Origin: CAZWRV01 sp964636325
GTDB lineage: Bacteria > Verrucomicrobiota > Lentisphaeria > Victivallales > GWF2-50-93
NCBI GenBank assembly: GCA_964636325.1
Contig: CAZWRV010000015.1
Span: 1-64,000, forward strand
Reading direction: 5' to 3'
Length of the DNA: 64,000 nucleotides
Below the pieces are notes generated by a model that was not told the DNA's origin, did no database searches, and saw nothing but the letters and a program-made list of their open reading frames with translations. This document shows, piece after piece, positions 51,308 to 59,745 of the stretch. The translations under genes were made by a program, and so were the position numbers. Position 1 is the stretch's first letter. Each line of letters opens with the position of its first letter.

Positions 51308-51645
51308 ACCTAATGGCCGCAGTTGAAAATATGCCATGTCATTTAAAACTATTATAATAAGGCAGTTACATACTATGAGGCTTTCACCTGACGGATGAAA
51401 GCCGGTTCCCGCATATTTTCAACCCGCAGGGGTTGGCCGCATTCGCCATATCTGCTTCGTTAGCTTCAACTTGCAGTGGTTACCACAGCTGCGTCTTGCT
51501 GCCTTGCAGCTACGGAGAATGCGGCCAACTGCGGCAATTAGGTTCATGAGATATGAAATTGGCTCATCGATTTGGCTTCTTTTATACCTTATGCAATTCC
51601 CTTGGCGCTCTCGGTGTCTTGGCGGTAAGTTTGTGGGATTCGCGG
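51308..51645. repeat. Gap between convergent genes with palindromic element
   Basis: The stretch holds an 8-bp hairpin GGCTTTCA/TGAAAGCC (51379-51403) and a 98-bp element at 51432-51529 bounded by perfect 13-bp inverted repeats GTTGGCCGCATTC / GAATGCGGCCAAC. The interior contains the GTGGT-T-ACCAC palindrome and a run of GCTGC/GCAGC half-repeats. No gene is seen. The hairpins may separate the prepilin and malic enzyme transcripts. Confidence 0.7.
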
Positions 51646-52998
51646 TCACGCCCTTTTTCCGGCGTCTGCAATCCTTTGCGCGACACGCTGCTCGTATTTC
51701 GCCAGGTCGCGGATCTCCTTCTGGGCGACCCCGGACTTTATGGCGGCGTCGGCGACATATCTTGCGACCCTCGGCACGACGCGCGGGTCGAAGGGCTTTG
51801 GGATCACGAAGTTCTTGCCGAGAGGGCACTTGCCGTCGAAGATGCCTTTCTTGGCGTCCTCGGGGTAGGCCTTCGCCAGCTGCTTCATCAGGGCTTCGGG
51901 TATCTTTTCCGTCACGATTTCGGCGAGGGCTTTGGACGCGGCAAGCTTCATCGCCTCGTTGATGTCGGTGGCCAGGACGTCGAGGGCGCCCCTGAATATT
52001 CCGGGGAACCCAAGGACGTTGTTGATCTGGTTGGGGAAGTCGCTGCGGCCTGTTCCGACCACGGCGGCGCCGGCGGCAAGAGCCTCGTCGGGAAGGATTT
52101 CGGGAGTGGGGTTGGCCATCGCGAATATCACCGGATTGTCGGCCATTGACTTCACCATGGCCGGAGTGACGCATTTTGCGATGGAGAGCCCGACGAAGAC
52201 GTCCGCGCCGCGCATCGCGTCCTCGAGGGTCCGCGCCGACGTTTCGCCTGCGAACCTGGCCTTTTCCGGGTTCATTCCTTCCTTGCGGCCCTTGTAGATG
52301 ACGCCCTTGGAGTCGCAGAGGGTGAAGTTTTCCCTGCGCGCGCCGGCGCCGATGTAGTATTCCGAGCACGCGATGCCGGCGGCGCCCGCGCCGTTCACCA
52401 CGAACTTTACTTCCTGTATCTTCTTGCCGACCATCTTGAGCGCGTTCAGGAGGGCGGCCAGCGAAATGATGGCCGTGCCGTGCTGGTCGTCGTGGAAGAC
52501 GGGGATTGAAAGGCGCTTCTTGAGCGTCGCTTCGACCTTGAAGCATGCCGGCGCCGCGATGTCCTCCAGGTTGATTCCGCCGAAGGTCGGCTCGAGCCTC
52601 TCCACTGTTTCAATCAGCATGTCGGGGTCGGTGTTGCCGTCCACGTCGAAGACGTTCGCCAGGCATATCGGGACGGCGTCGATGTCGGCGAACTTTTTGA
52701 AGAGTACCGCCTTGCCCTCCATGACGGGGAGCCCGGCCTCGGGTCCGATGTTGCCCAGGCCGAGCACGGCCGTCCCGTCGCTAACGACCGCCACCATGTT
52801 GCCCTTCGCCGTATACTTCCAGACTTCCTCGGGATTGTCCTTTATCGCGAGGCAGGGCGCCGCAACGCCGGGCGTGTATGCCAGCGAAAGATCCTTCTGT
52901 GTTTCGCAGGCCTTCGTCACCTTCAGCGCGATTTTTCCGGGCGTACCGTGCACATGGTATTCAAGGCTCTGCTTCTTCAAAACGCTTTCTGCGCTCAT
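51646..52998 (-). CDS. NAD(P)-dependent malic enzyme
   Basis: The 450-residue malic enzyme is of the short bacterial type without a phosphotransacetylase domain. It oxidatively decarboxylates malate to pyruvate. The N-terminal malic domain has LAYTPGVAAPC, VVSDGTAVLGLGNIG, the catalytic Lys region EGKAVLFKKFADIDAVPIC and the metal-binding GGINLEDIAAP and FHDDQHGTA. The NAD-binding Rossmann domain has VVNGAGAAGIA. The DSKG following it is often associated with NAD preference, but this is a weak inference. The start at 52998 has GGAGG 8 bp upstream, and the longer open frame is ignored. Confidence 0.95.
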   Translation of the reverse strand: MSAESVLKKQSLEYHVHGTPGKIALKVTKACETQKDLSLAYTPGVAAPCLAIKDNPEEVWKYTAKGNMVAVVSDGTAVLGLGNIGPEAGLPVMEGKAVLFKKFADIDAVPICLANVFDVDGNTDPDMLIETVERLEPTFGGINLEDIAAPACFKVEATLKKRLSIPVFHDDQHGTAIISLAALLNALKMVGKKIQEVKFVVNGAGAAGIACSEYYIGAGARRENFTLCDSKGVIYKGRKEGMNPEKARFAGETSARTLEDAMRGADVFVGLSIAKCVTPAMVKSMADNPVIFAMANPTPEILPDEALAAGAAVVGTGRSDFPNQINNVLGFPGIFRGALDVLATDINEAMKLAASKALAEIVTEKIPEALMKQLAKAYPEDAKKGIFDGKCPLGKNFVIPKPFDPRVVPRVARYVADAAIKSGVAQKEIRDLAKYEQRVAQRIADAGKRA

Positions 52999-53088
52999 CG
53001 CATGTCCTCCGCAGGTTTTATATCTGTCGTGCTTCCTATCCGAAGGGCGTAATATACTAGCCGCTTTCAAGATGCCAAATAATTACGG

Positions 53089-54090
53089 CTACAGCTTGTT
53101 GTAGACGTTTCTGATGTCGATGGCGACCTCCTTGAAGGTCTGGTATCTGTCCGAGGGGGTTCGCTGGATCATCTTGTCGATTATGGCCGGAATGTGGGGG
53201 TGGACGTGCTTGGGCATGCGGCTTGAGACGTTGGCCATGCGGATGCTGGCGACGTGTTTTTTTGCGATGTTGTAGGCGTCGGTGGCGCTGTAGTATGTCT
53301 TGCCCGTGAGGGCGTGGAACATGACCATTCCGAGGCTGTAGATTTCGCTGCTCATGTTCTCCGGCATGCCGACGATGCGTTCCGGGGGCATGTATATGGG
53401 GGAGCCCTCTACGGTGTCGGAGTCGCTGTAGGTGGCGTTGACGGCCTTTATGCACAGGCCGTAGTCGAAGAGGCGGGCGTTGCCGCTGGCGTCGATTATT
53501 ATGTTCTGCGGCTTGAGATCCCTGAAGAGGTATCCCTTGTCGAATATCCTCTGTTCGGCCGAGAGTATCTGGAGCGACCAGAGGAGGACGAACTTCTGCG
53601 GGACGGCCTCATGCCCCTCTATGATCTGGTCTAGGCGCCTGCCTTCTACGAACTGCATCGCCATGAAATATTCGTCGCCGCAGTTGCCGTAGTCGGCGAC
53701 GGGGATGAGGTGGGGATGGGCGCCGAACTCCTTTCCGACCGACGCCTCGTTGACGAGCGCCCTGATGAGGTGCTGGTTGTTCCTGGCGTTCCTGGCGAGT
53801 ATCTTGACGGCGTAGGCAACGTCGGGCCTGGCGTCGTCGTAGGCCTTGTATACGCTGCCCATGCCGCCGCCCCCTAGTGGTTCGCAGAGCCAGAAGTTCT
53901 TCACCTTGTAGGGTATGAAGTTGGCGCTGCCGCAGTCGGGGCACTTCTCCAGGGAAAGCGGCTTGCAGTCGGCGAGCTTTAGCGTCTTGTCGCAGAAGGC
54001 GCATTTCAGCTGGCCCTGGCCGAGGAGCGCGAAATCGAGCGGAGCCTTCGCCTTGTCGGCGCCGCCCCTTTTGAACAGCTTGTCGAACAT
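53089..54090 (-). CDS. Serine/threonine protein kinase with N-terminal zinc ribbon
   Basis: The 333-residue protein starts with a zinc-ribbon-like region (CAFC at about 30, CPDC at about 50), then a Hanks-type kinase domain (about 65-333). Seen are the glycine loop LGGGGMGSVYKA, Lys in YAVKIL, the catalytic loop FRDLKPQN (His of HRD replaced by Phe, Asp and Asn kept), DYG in place of DFG, and PPER in place of APE. The changes are seen in some active bacterial kinases, so activity is likely. The zinc ribbon may bind nucleic acid or protein. GGAG lies 7 bp before the start. No obvious phosphatase is nearby. Confidence 0.9.
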   Translation of the reverse strand: MFDKLFKRGGADKAKAPLDFALLGQGQLKCAFCDKTLKLADCKPLSLEKCPDCGSANFIPYKVKNFWLCEPLGGGGMGSVYKAYDDARPDVAYAVKILARNARNNQHLIRALVNEASVGKEFGAHPHLIPVADYGNCGDEYFMAMQFVEGRRLDQIIEGHEAVPQKFVLLWSLQILSAEQRIFDKGYLFRDLKPQNIIIDASGNARLFDYGLCIKAVNATYSDSDTVEGSPIYMPPERIVGMPENMSSEIYSLGMVMFHALTGKTYYSATDAYNIAKKHVASIRMANVSSRMPKHVHPHIPAIIDKMIQRTPSDRYQTFKEVAIDIRNVYNKL

Positions 54091-54154
54091 TGTTTCTCCA
54101 TAAAGCGTTAAGCTGGGCGATTCGAGGCGGACATCGGCGAAGCACGTGCGCAAA

Positions 54155-54322
54155 TATTCAGTGAACTACCCCCTTTCACTGAATAATTTACCTTGGAAAA
54201 ATGCGCCCTTACGGCGCGCAGGAGCTTGAGTATGGCGACTTCGCCGAAGTCGTCAGTGCCGCTTTCGGCGAAAGCGGCATACTTCGACAAAAACGTTTTC
54301 CGAGTTGCCCCGTAGGGGACTA
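54155..54322. repeat. Composite hairpin cluster between kinase and TPR genes
   Basis: The cluster contains TATTCAGTGAA/TTCACTGAATA with loop CTACCCCCT (54155-54185), GCGCC-CTTAC-GGCGC (54203-54217, as at 48588), CGACTTC-GCC-GAAGTCG (54236-54252), a 10-bp stem TGCCGCTTTC/GAAAGCGGCA (54257-54279), and AAAACGTTTTCC plus CCCCGTAGGGGACTAA, the 3' part of the 71-bp repeat. TTGGAAAA at 54193 and TTTTCC at 54296 look like one stem of that repeat split by the inserted central hairpins. It ends exactly at the stop codon of the TPR protein gene. Confidence 0.8.
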
Positions 54323-55939
54323 ACGCTCTTCCTTCTTAGTCTTCTCGTCCGCGGCCTCATCCTCCTTCTCAATCTTAATATTCTTGAGTTCTTTTTCAAG
54401 GCTTTTGGCCATCTCGGGGGGGAAGTTTTCAAGGCATGCCTTGACGATCCTGGCGCTTATCTCGGGGAGGGAAGGAAGACCTGTCCTCTGCCAGTTGTCG
54501 GCGTGGTCCTTCTTGTAGAACGCGTAGATGCGCTTCGCCATGTTGTTGTATGTCGCGGCGGAGTCATATTCGCCGTATGCGAGCATCTGGCATGATCTGA
54601 AGAGCAGGCCCTGCATGATGTCCATCATCTGCTTGACCGTGGCGGACTTGACGTCCTCCATCCACTGGTTCAAGATGAATGTGTCCAGATCGCCCTTGTA
54701 GGAGTTGTCCTCGGGATATTCCTTTATGAGCTCCTTCTGCAGCTCCTCGGCCTTCTTGTATCCGCCGAAGGTGTAGTTTATCACTGCGGCGTCGACCATG
54801 AAGTTCCTGAGGGCGGCGTTCCTGAAGGACTGCGACTTGTGTATCTGAAAGGCCTCCTTGAGGCTTGCGATCACGGCGTCGGTGAGCTTGAGGTTCGGGG
54901 CGGTCATGAAGGTCTGGGGGCTGTTCTTGTCGACCATGAGGAGGCGGCCGCCCATGAACGCTTCCTTGAGGGACTGTGTTATCATCCTGTCGTTGTTGAT
55001 TTCACGCTCGGAGAGCTTGGAGCGCCTGAGCCCCAGCGTTGCCCAGTATATGGCGTGGGACTCGGGGAGGCGCCAGTCGAAGGCGCCGTATTTCCTGTTG
55101 AGCTCGAGCATGAACGCGGGATCGAGCTTGTATGTTTCAACGAGCCATTTCCTGCGGAGGTAGGAGTCCAGGGCCTTCTCTTCGGCTGCGTCGTCGAGGG
55201 ACTTGGTGAACTTTTCGGGCAGGAATCCCTTGGAGCGGAAGTCCTTGGAGAGGGCGGCCATGTTCTTGTATCCCGCCTTTTCGAGGGCGGTCCAGAGCTT
55301 GTCGGATGCGGGGAATCGCTTCTTGAACTCGCCGTCGTCGGCCGGAGCGGCCAGCAGGCTGTCGAAGTCGGGCTCCGGCCCGCCGAAGACCTTCATGTAT
55401 TCGAGCGCCATCTGCTGCTTGTAGTACATGTTGGCGTCGTCCATGATGTTTCCGATCTTGTGCTGGTAGATCCAGCCCAGTTCCTTGTATAGGTTGGGAT
55501 CCGAGGGGTTGTATTCGAGGGCCTCGTCGCGTATGAGCTCGATGCCCTTCCTCACCCAGCGCCATCTGTCCCTGTGGTCGGAGCAGGCGACGGAAATGTT
55601 GTATGCCATGTTCCACGCCAGGTATGCGGTGGCGCCGGTGAAGCGCGGCTGGAGCTTTGTGATCCAGGAGGCTATCTGCGCCATCTCGAAGTACTGGCCG
55701 CGTTCCTGGAGGTTGGAGGCGCGCAGCCACAGGAAGTCGGCGAGCAGGCCCCTGAAGCTGCCCAAGGCCACAGTGGTGAATGCGATGACCGGCGGGGCGT
55801 TGTCCACAGGATCCGTGTCGGTCAGCTTCGCCTCCTTCTTGATGCTGTTCATCTCCCTCTGGACGGAGTTGATGCAGACGGTGGCCCCGGCGAAGACCAG
55901 TGCCGCGAGGATGAACTTGAGAATCGATGAGGGGCTCAT
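54320..55939 (-). CDS. TPR-like membrane-anchored protein of an ABC-2 operon
   Basis: The 539-residue protein has one N-terminal membrane segment (about 6-25) followed by mostly helical sequence with TPR-like pairs (LEYNPSDPNLYKELGWIYQHKI, GGYKKAEELQKELIKEYPEDN) and an acidic/lysine-rich C-terminus. The stretch VALGSFRGLLADFLWLRASNLQERGQYFEMAQIASWITKLQPRF is distinctive, but I do not recognise a named family. Its ATG overlaps the ABC permease stop (ATGA), so it is co-translated and probably works with that exporter, perhaps as a periplasmic partner. Confidence 0.75.
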   Translation of the reverse strand: MSPSSILKFILAALVFAGATVCINSVQREMNSIKKEAKLTDTDPVDNAPPVIAFTTVALGSFRGLLADFLWLRASNLQERGQYFEMAQIASWITKLQPRFTGATAYLAWNMAYNISVACSDHRDRWRWVRKGIELIRDEALEYNPSDPNLYKELGWIYQHKIGNIMDDANMYYKQQMALEYMKVFGGPEPDFDSLLAAPADDGEFKKRFPASDKLWTALEKAGYKNMAALSKDFRSKGFLPEKFTKSLDDAAEEKALDSYLRRKWLVETYKLDPAFMLELNRKYGAFDWRLPESHAIYWATLGLRRSKLSEREINNDRMITQSLKEAFMGGRLLMVDKNSPQTFMTAPNLKLTDAVIASLKEAFQIHKSQSFRNAALRNFMVDAAVINYTFGGYKKAEELQKELIKEYPEDNSYKGDLDTFILNQWMEDVKSATVKQMMDIMQGLLFRSCQMLAYGEYDSAATYNNMAKRIYAFYKKDHADNWQRTGLPSLPEISARIVKACLENFPPEMAKSLEKELKNIKIEKEDEAADEKTKKEER

Positions 55940-57429
55940 TTGCGCACCTCCAGGCCCAGCTCCCTGCGGGAATAGAAGAATGCGCATACGACGAAGATTA
56001 TCCCGCCCTTGACTAGGAAATACTGGATGAACGTCCTGCCGAGCGTCCCCAGCTCGATCAGTTCCCCAGAGGCCAAAACATCCGAGACGTCCATCCTGTG
56101 TATCGGAACCGAGAAGACGACGATGGCCCTGCTGAGCTTCTTCGCCATATAGTCCGGCAGCGAACTCCAGGTCAGCGGCTCGCTGTAGCCTTCGTCGTAG
56201 AGGGTCTCTAGGTCGAGTATGTAGCTGGCGAATATGCTAAGCATGACGTAAGAGACGACGAAGAAGACGGCGGTCGGCAGGGACATCACCCCCCCGATGG
56301 CGCAGCTCAGGCCCGCCAGGAACATGAGGGCGATGGCAATCATCGCCGTTCCGCGGACGTAGTTTTCCGTGAAGCCGGCGACCTTTGCCAGGAGCTTCGG
56401 GCCGTCCGCGATCTGGAAGAAGACAGGCTTCTTGTCAAGGTCATAATTGGCGTAGGCCACCTGGACCTCGCCGCCCGCGCCGACCGCCGTGGGCGGAAGC
56501 ACCAGCTCCCTGTAGGTGGCCCCCATGATGTTTTCAGGATAAGGGGACAGCGGGAAGAATATGTCGGTGGGCATCTCAGGAACTGAGACCCCTTCGCCCT
56601 TCCATTTCTCCACCACCTCGGGGGGCGTCTTCACCTTGACGAAGAACTGGCCGTAGGTCTCCTTCTGGTCCTTCTGCGAGACCCGGTCCACGTAGAGGCG
56701 GTATCTTAGGAAGAGCAGGGACTTCTCCCTGCCGCTCACGCCGGCGTAGGTCCAGACCTTGGTGTTGGACGGGCCGAAGACGACTTCGCCCAGGTTTGAG
56801 ATCACCTTCTTCCTGACCTCGTATATCTTCGACTCATCCGAGTCCATCCCGGGGATGCTGGCCGGGGTGTTGGCGACGGAGAGCTCCGCGACGTTCCTCT
56901 CGGCCGCGGCCTTCTTCCGCTCCTGGTATTCCCTCCTGACGAGGGAGTCTATGTCCGGAAGCAACGGCATGTAGACCCTCCTTCCGGTGAACACCTCGTT
57001 GTTTATCTTCCACTTCTGCTCTTCGGTGTATTCCGAGCTGTAGTAGTTGTATTTGATTATCGCGTATGCGGTCGCGGCGGAGATCGCCAGGAGGGAGAGG
57101 TGGAGCAGGACGACTCCGAGCCACTTTCCGATCCAGATCCTGGCCATCGAGACCGGCTTGGTGCTGACCATGTGCAGCTGGTAGGTCTCGATGTCACGCG
57201 ACATCACGAAGCAGCCCACCCATACTGTCGATAGCGAAAGCAGGAAGGATATAGCGCCCAGGGAATATCTCAGCGCCACCTTGATGTGCCCCTCCGCTGT
57301 GCCGTCGTCGACGATGTAATACGGAAGCGCCGCCATCGCGGCGATCAGCAGGAAGAACATGACGTGGAAGATGCGCGAGCGCACCGCGCTCTTCAGCGTA
57401 AGCTTCACTATGGCCCATAAGGGAATCAT
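55936..57429 (-). CDS. ABC-2 type transporter permease
   Basis: The 497-residue protein has an N-terminal helix pair (about 8-65), a first transmembrane block to about 125 with the ABC-2 type FVMSRDIETYQLHMVSTKPVS, a large hydrophilic insertion (about 130-330, likely extracytoplasmic) and a C-terminal block of about five helices (about 345-490). The arrangement resembles NatB/GldF-like exporters. The large insert is unusual for simple drug or lipid exporters. It follows the ATPase gene by 134 bp on the same strand. Confidence 0.85.
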   Translation of the reverse strand: MIPLWAIVKLTLKSAVRSRIFHVMFFLLIAAMAALPYYIVDDGTAEGHIKVALRYSLGAISFLLSLSTVWVGCFVMSRDIETYQLHMVSTKPVSMARIWIGKWLGVVLLHLSLLAISAATAYAIIKYNYYSSEYTEEQKWKINNEVFTGRRVYMPLLPDIDSLVRREYQERKKAAAERNVAELSVANTPASIPGMDSDESKIYEVRKKVISNLGEVVFGPSNTKVWTYAGVSGREKSLLFLRYRLYVDRVSQKDQKETYGQFFVKVKTPPEVVEKWKGEGVSVPEMPTDIFFPLSPYPENIMGATYRELVLPPTAVGAGGEVQVAYANYDLDKKPVFFQIADGPKLLAKVAGFTENYVRGTAMIAIALMFLAGLSCAIGGVMSLPTAVFFVVSYVMLSIFASYILDLETLYDEGYSEPLTWSSLPDYMAKKLSRAIVVFSVPIHRMDVSDVLASGELIELGTLGRTFIQYFLVKGGIIFVVCAFFYSRRELGLEVRK

Positions 57430-57563
57430 GAACTGACTCTGCTTAAATAAATGACGGTTGCGATCGGACGCGACCGGCTGCTATCGATTGCGGCCGTTTA
57501 TTAATAAGGAGCAGGAAGCCGTGCTGATACGCCGGATGTGCGGAAGGCGGCGGGGGAATCTTA

Positions 57564-58706
57564 TCAGTGCTTTCCGCCCTTGTCTCCGCCGAGCAGCTTG
57601 GAGAGTTTCTCGTCCACGCGGCCCAGGTCCTCCTTCTCGGCGGCGTCAATGGGCTCCCCCCCGCCATGGTCTACGAGCTTTTCGATCTTTATCTTCGCCT
57701 CATCGGTGATCTCCTCCTTCGGCGCTGGCGGCTCCTTCTGCGTCTCGGGTTCCGGCTCTGCAAGCTGCCTGATGATCTCATCCGACGGCTTCCTGAGATA
57801 CTGCGCGATGCCGCCGCCGCCCTCGACGCCGGAGGTCGAGGCCTTCTCCTGCCTGGCCTTGTTCACGACGTCTATGAAGAACTCCTCCAGGGAGCGGCGC
57901 GGATGGTCTATCCTGAAGTCGTCGCCGAGGCCCTCCTTGAGCAGGGCAGCGACCTTCGAGCCGAGCTCCGGCGAAAGCAGCGGTGTGATGATCCTGCTGG
58001 CGTTCGAGATGGTGAGCAGCTCCTCGATCCTGCCTGACGCCCTGATCTTTCCGCCGTAGAGGATGATGACCTCGTCGCAGAGGTCCTCGACATCGCTCAG
58101 GAGATGGCTGCTTATCACGACGGTCTTGCCGCGCGACTTGAGATGCCTTATGAGATCCTTTATCTCCTTGCAGCCCAGCGGATCGAGGCCGGAGGTGGGC
58201 TCGTCGAGGATGACGAGGTCCGGGTCGTTTATGATCGCCTGGGCCAGGCCGATCCTCCTCATCATGCCCTTCGAGAATTCGCCGACGGGACGGTTTCTCG
58301 CATGGCTGAGCCCGACCATGTCAAGAAGCTGTTCGCTCCTCTTGCGGCGCTCCAGCCCGGACAGGTTGAAGAGCGCGCCGAAGAAGTCCAGGGTCTCCAG
58401 CGCCGTAAGATACTTGTAGAGGTAGGACTCTTCGGGGAGGTAGCCGATCCTCATCTTCGTCTGCACGTCCCTGGGGTTCTTCCCGAAAACGGAGAGGGCG
58501 CCCCGCGACGGGTACAGCAGTCCGAGTATCATCTTCAGTGTCGTGGATTTGCCGGAACCGTTCGGCCCCAGCAGCCCGAAGACCTCCCCCTCGGGAACGC
58601 CGAAGTCGATCCCTGCCACCGCGGTGGCCTTCGGCCTTTTCCAGAAGTCGAAGAACTCTTTAGTCAGGCCGATGGCCTCGATCACCTTTGGCTTGGCTTC
58701 AGGCAT
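57564..58706 (-). CDS. ABC-2 type transporter ATP-binding protein
   Basis: The 380-residue protein is an ATPase of the DRA/CcmA-like group. Walker A GPNGSGKST, Q-loop YLPEE, signature EFSKGMMRR (a degenerate LSGGQ, common in this group), Walker B LVILDEPT and the switch histidine in VVISSH are all present. The C-terminal 150 residues form an extension rich in Glu, Pro and Lys (about 300-380). It powers the permease encoded at 55936. The start MPEAKPKVIEAIGL is chosen because conserved sequence begins directly after it; GGAG is rather far (about 12 bp) upstream. The 222-bp gap 58707-58928 has a TATAAT at 58882 with no good -35. Confidence 0.9.
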   Translation of the reverse strand: MPEAKPKVIEAIGLTKEFFDFWKRPKATAVAGIDFGVPEGEVFGLLGPNGSGKSTTLKMILGLLYPSRGALSVFGKNPRDVQTKMRIGYLPEESYLYKYLTALETLDFFGALFNLSGLERRKRSEQLLDMVGLSHARNRPVGEFSKGMMRRIGLAQAIINDPDLVILDEPTSGLDPLGCKEIKDLIRHLKSRGKTVVISSHLLSDVEDLCDEVIILYGGKIRASGRIEELLTISNASRIITPLLSPELGSKVAALLKEGLGDDFRIDHPRRSLEEFFIDVVNKARQEKASTSGVEGGGGIAQYLRKPSDEIIRQLAEPEPETQKEPPAPKEEITDEAKIKIEKLVDHGGGEPIDAAEKEDLGRVDEKLSKLLGGDKGGKH

Positions 58707-58928
58707 ATGGGCGGGGAACTCCTTATCTCTTTTTCCACGGATCAGGATGTCTGCCTTTGACAAGTGATAATATAGCCATGCAGCAATGGATGGCAATACC
58801 GGAGCCAATGTAATTTCAATTCCGTTTCGCCCCAGATATGTGCATGAGCGATTTTATGCGGGCCCCCTTGAAATTGGGTTTATAATATGAATAATTATTG
58901 TCGGGCATCAACAGGCAGGGGGCTTACA

Positions 58929-59717
58929 ATGAAGATTTCCATTGCGTCGTATGCGTTCCACGGCCTCAAATCGAGAGGCATGATCGACATCTTCGGCTAT
59001 CTTGAGGCGGTCAAATACCGATACGGGCTGGATGCGGCAGACATATGGAACGGCATCATGGGCCCGGACGAGCTGGTCTTCCAGGCCGAGTTCCAGGCGA
59101 AGGTGAAGGAGGCGCTCCAGGAACGCGAACTGTCGCTGGCCAACTACCACGCCGACGGCTGCCATGTCTGGGAGGACGACGGCTCCGCCCGCGAGCGCAA
59201 CTGCAAGGCCGCACTCTCGCACCTTAAGACGGCGATCTGCCTAGGCGCTAAGACCGTCCGCATCGACGCCGGCGGCAAGGGGCATGCCTGGACCGCCGAG
59301 CAGTTCGACCTGATTGTCAAACGCTTCAAGGAATATGCGAAGATCGCTGACGACAACGGGTTCAAGGTCGGCCCCGAAAGCCACTGGGGCCCCGAGCTTG
59401 TGCCCGACAACATGGAGAAGCTTGCCAGGGCGGTCGACCACCCCGGATTCGGGATACTGATTCACATCGGCCACTGGGAGAACGCCCCCGAAGAGGATGG
59501 CGACCGCAGACTGCTGCCCTGGGCCGTTCACACCCATGTTGACGCGAGGATCACAAGGACAAGGCTAGAACCGGCCATCCGCCTATTCCTCGAAGGCGGA
59601 TACAAGGGATACTGGGGGGTCGAGCACCATTCCGGACAGAACGAGTACGCCGAGGTCGAATACCAGATCGCCGAGGTCAAGAGGGTGCTGTCGAAGATTG
59701 CGATGCGGAATTCATAA
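58929..59717 (+). CDS. Sugar phosphate isomerase/epimerase (TIM barrel)
   Basis: The 262-residue AP-endonuclease-2-like barrel begins KISIASYAFHG. Strand-end ligand-type residues are seen in LANYHADGCHVWED, VRIDAGGKG, VGPESHWGPELVPD, IHIGHWENAP and YWGVEHHSG. AGGGGG lies 7 bp before the chosen ATG; an in-frame ATG 42 bp upstream lacks support. It is followed 28 bp later by a Gfo/Idh/MocA oxidoreductase, a frequent pairing in inositol, glucose or amino-sugar oxidation pathways. It is a different subgroup from the isomerase at 39705. Confidence 0.88.
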   Translation: MKISIASYAFHGLKSRGMIDIFGYLEAVKYRYGLDAADIWNGIMGPDELVFQAEFQAKVKEALQERELSLANYHADGCHVWEDDGSARERNCKAALSHLKTAICLGAKTVRIDAGGKGHAWTAEQFDLIVKRFKEYAKIADDNGFKVGPESHWGPELVPDNMEKLARAVDHPGFGILIHIGHWENAPEEDGDRRLLPWAVHTHVDARITRTRLEPAIRLFLEGGYKGYWGVEHHSGQNEYAEVEYQIAEVKRVLSKIAMRNS

Positions 59718-59745
59718 TTTTTCAAAAAATACTAAGGAGGACGCC

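Noticed and set aside
51419..52546. Arg/Gly-rich 375-codon frame across the malic enzyme gene
   Set aside because: It is a shifted-frame shadow of the malic enzyme gene continuing through the palindromic element; the real gene has complete family motifs.
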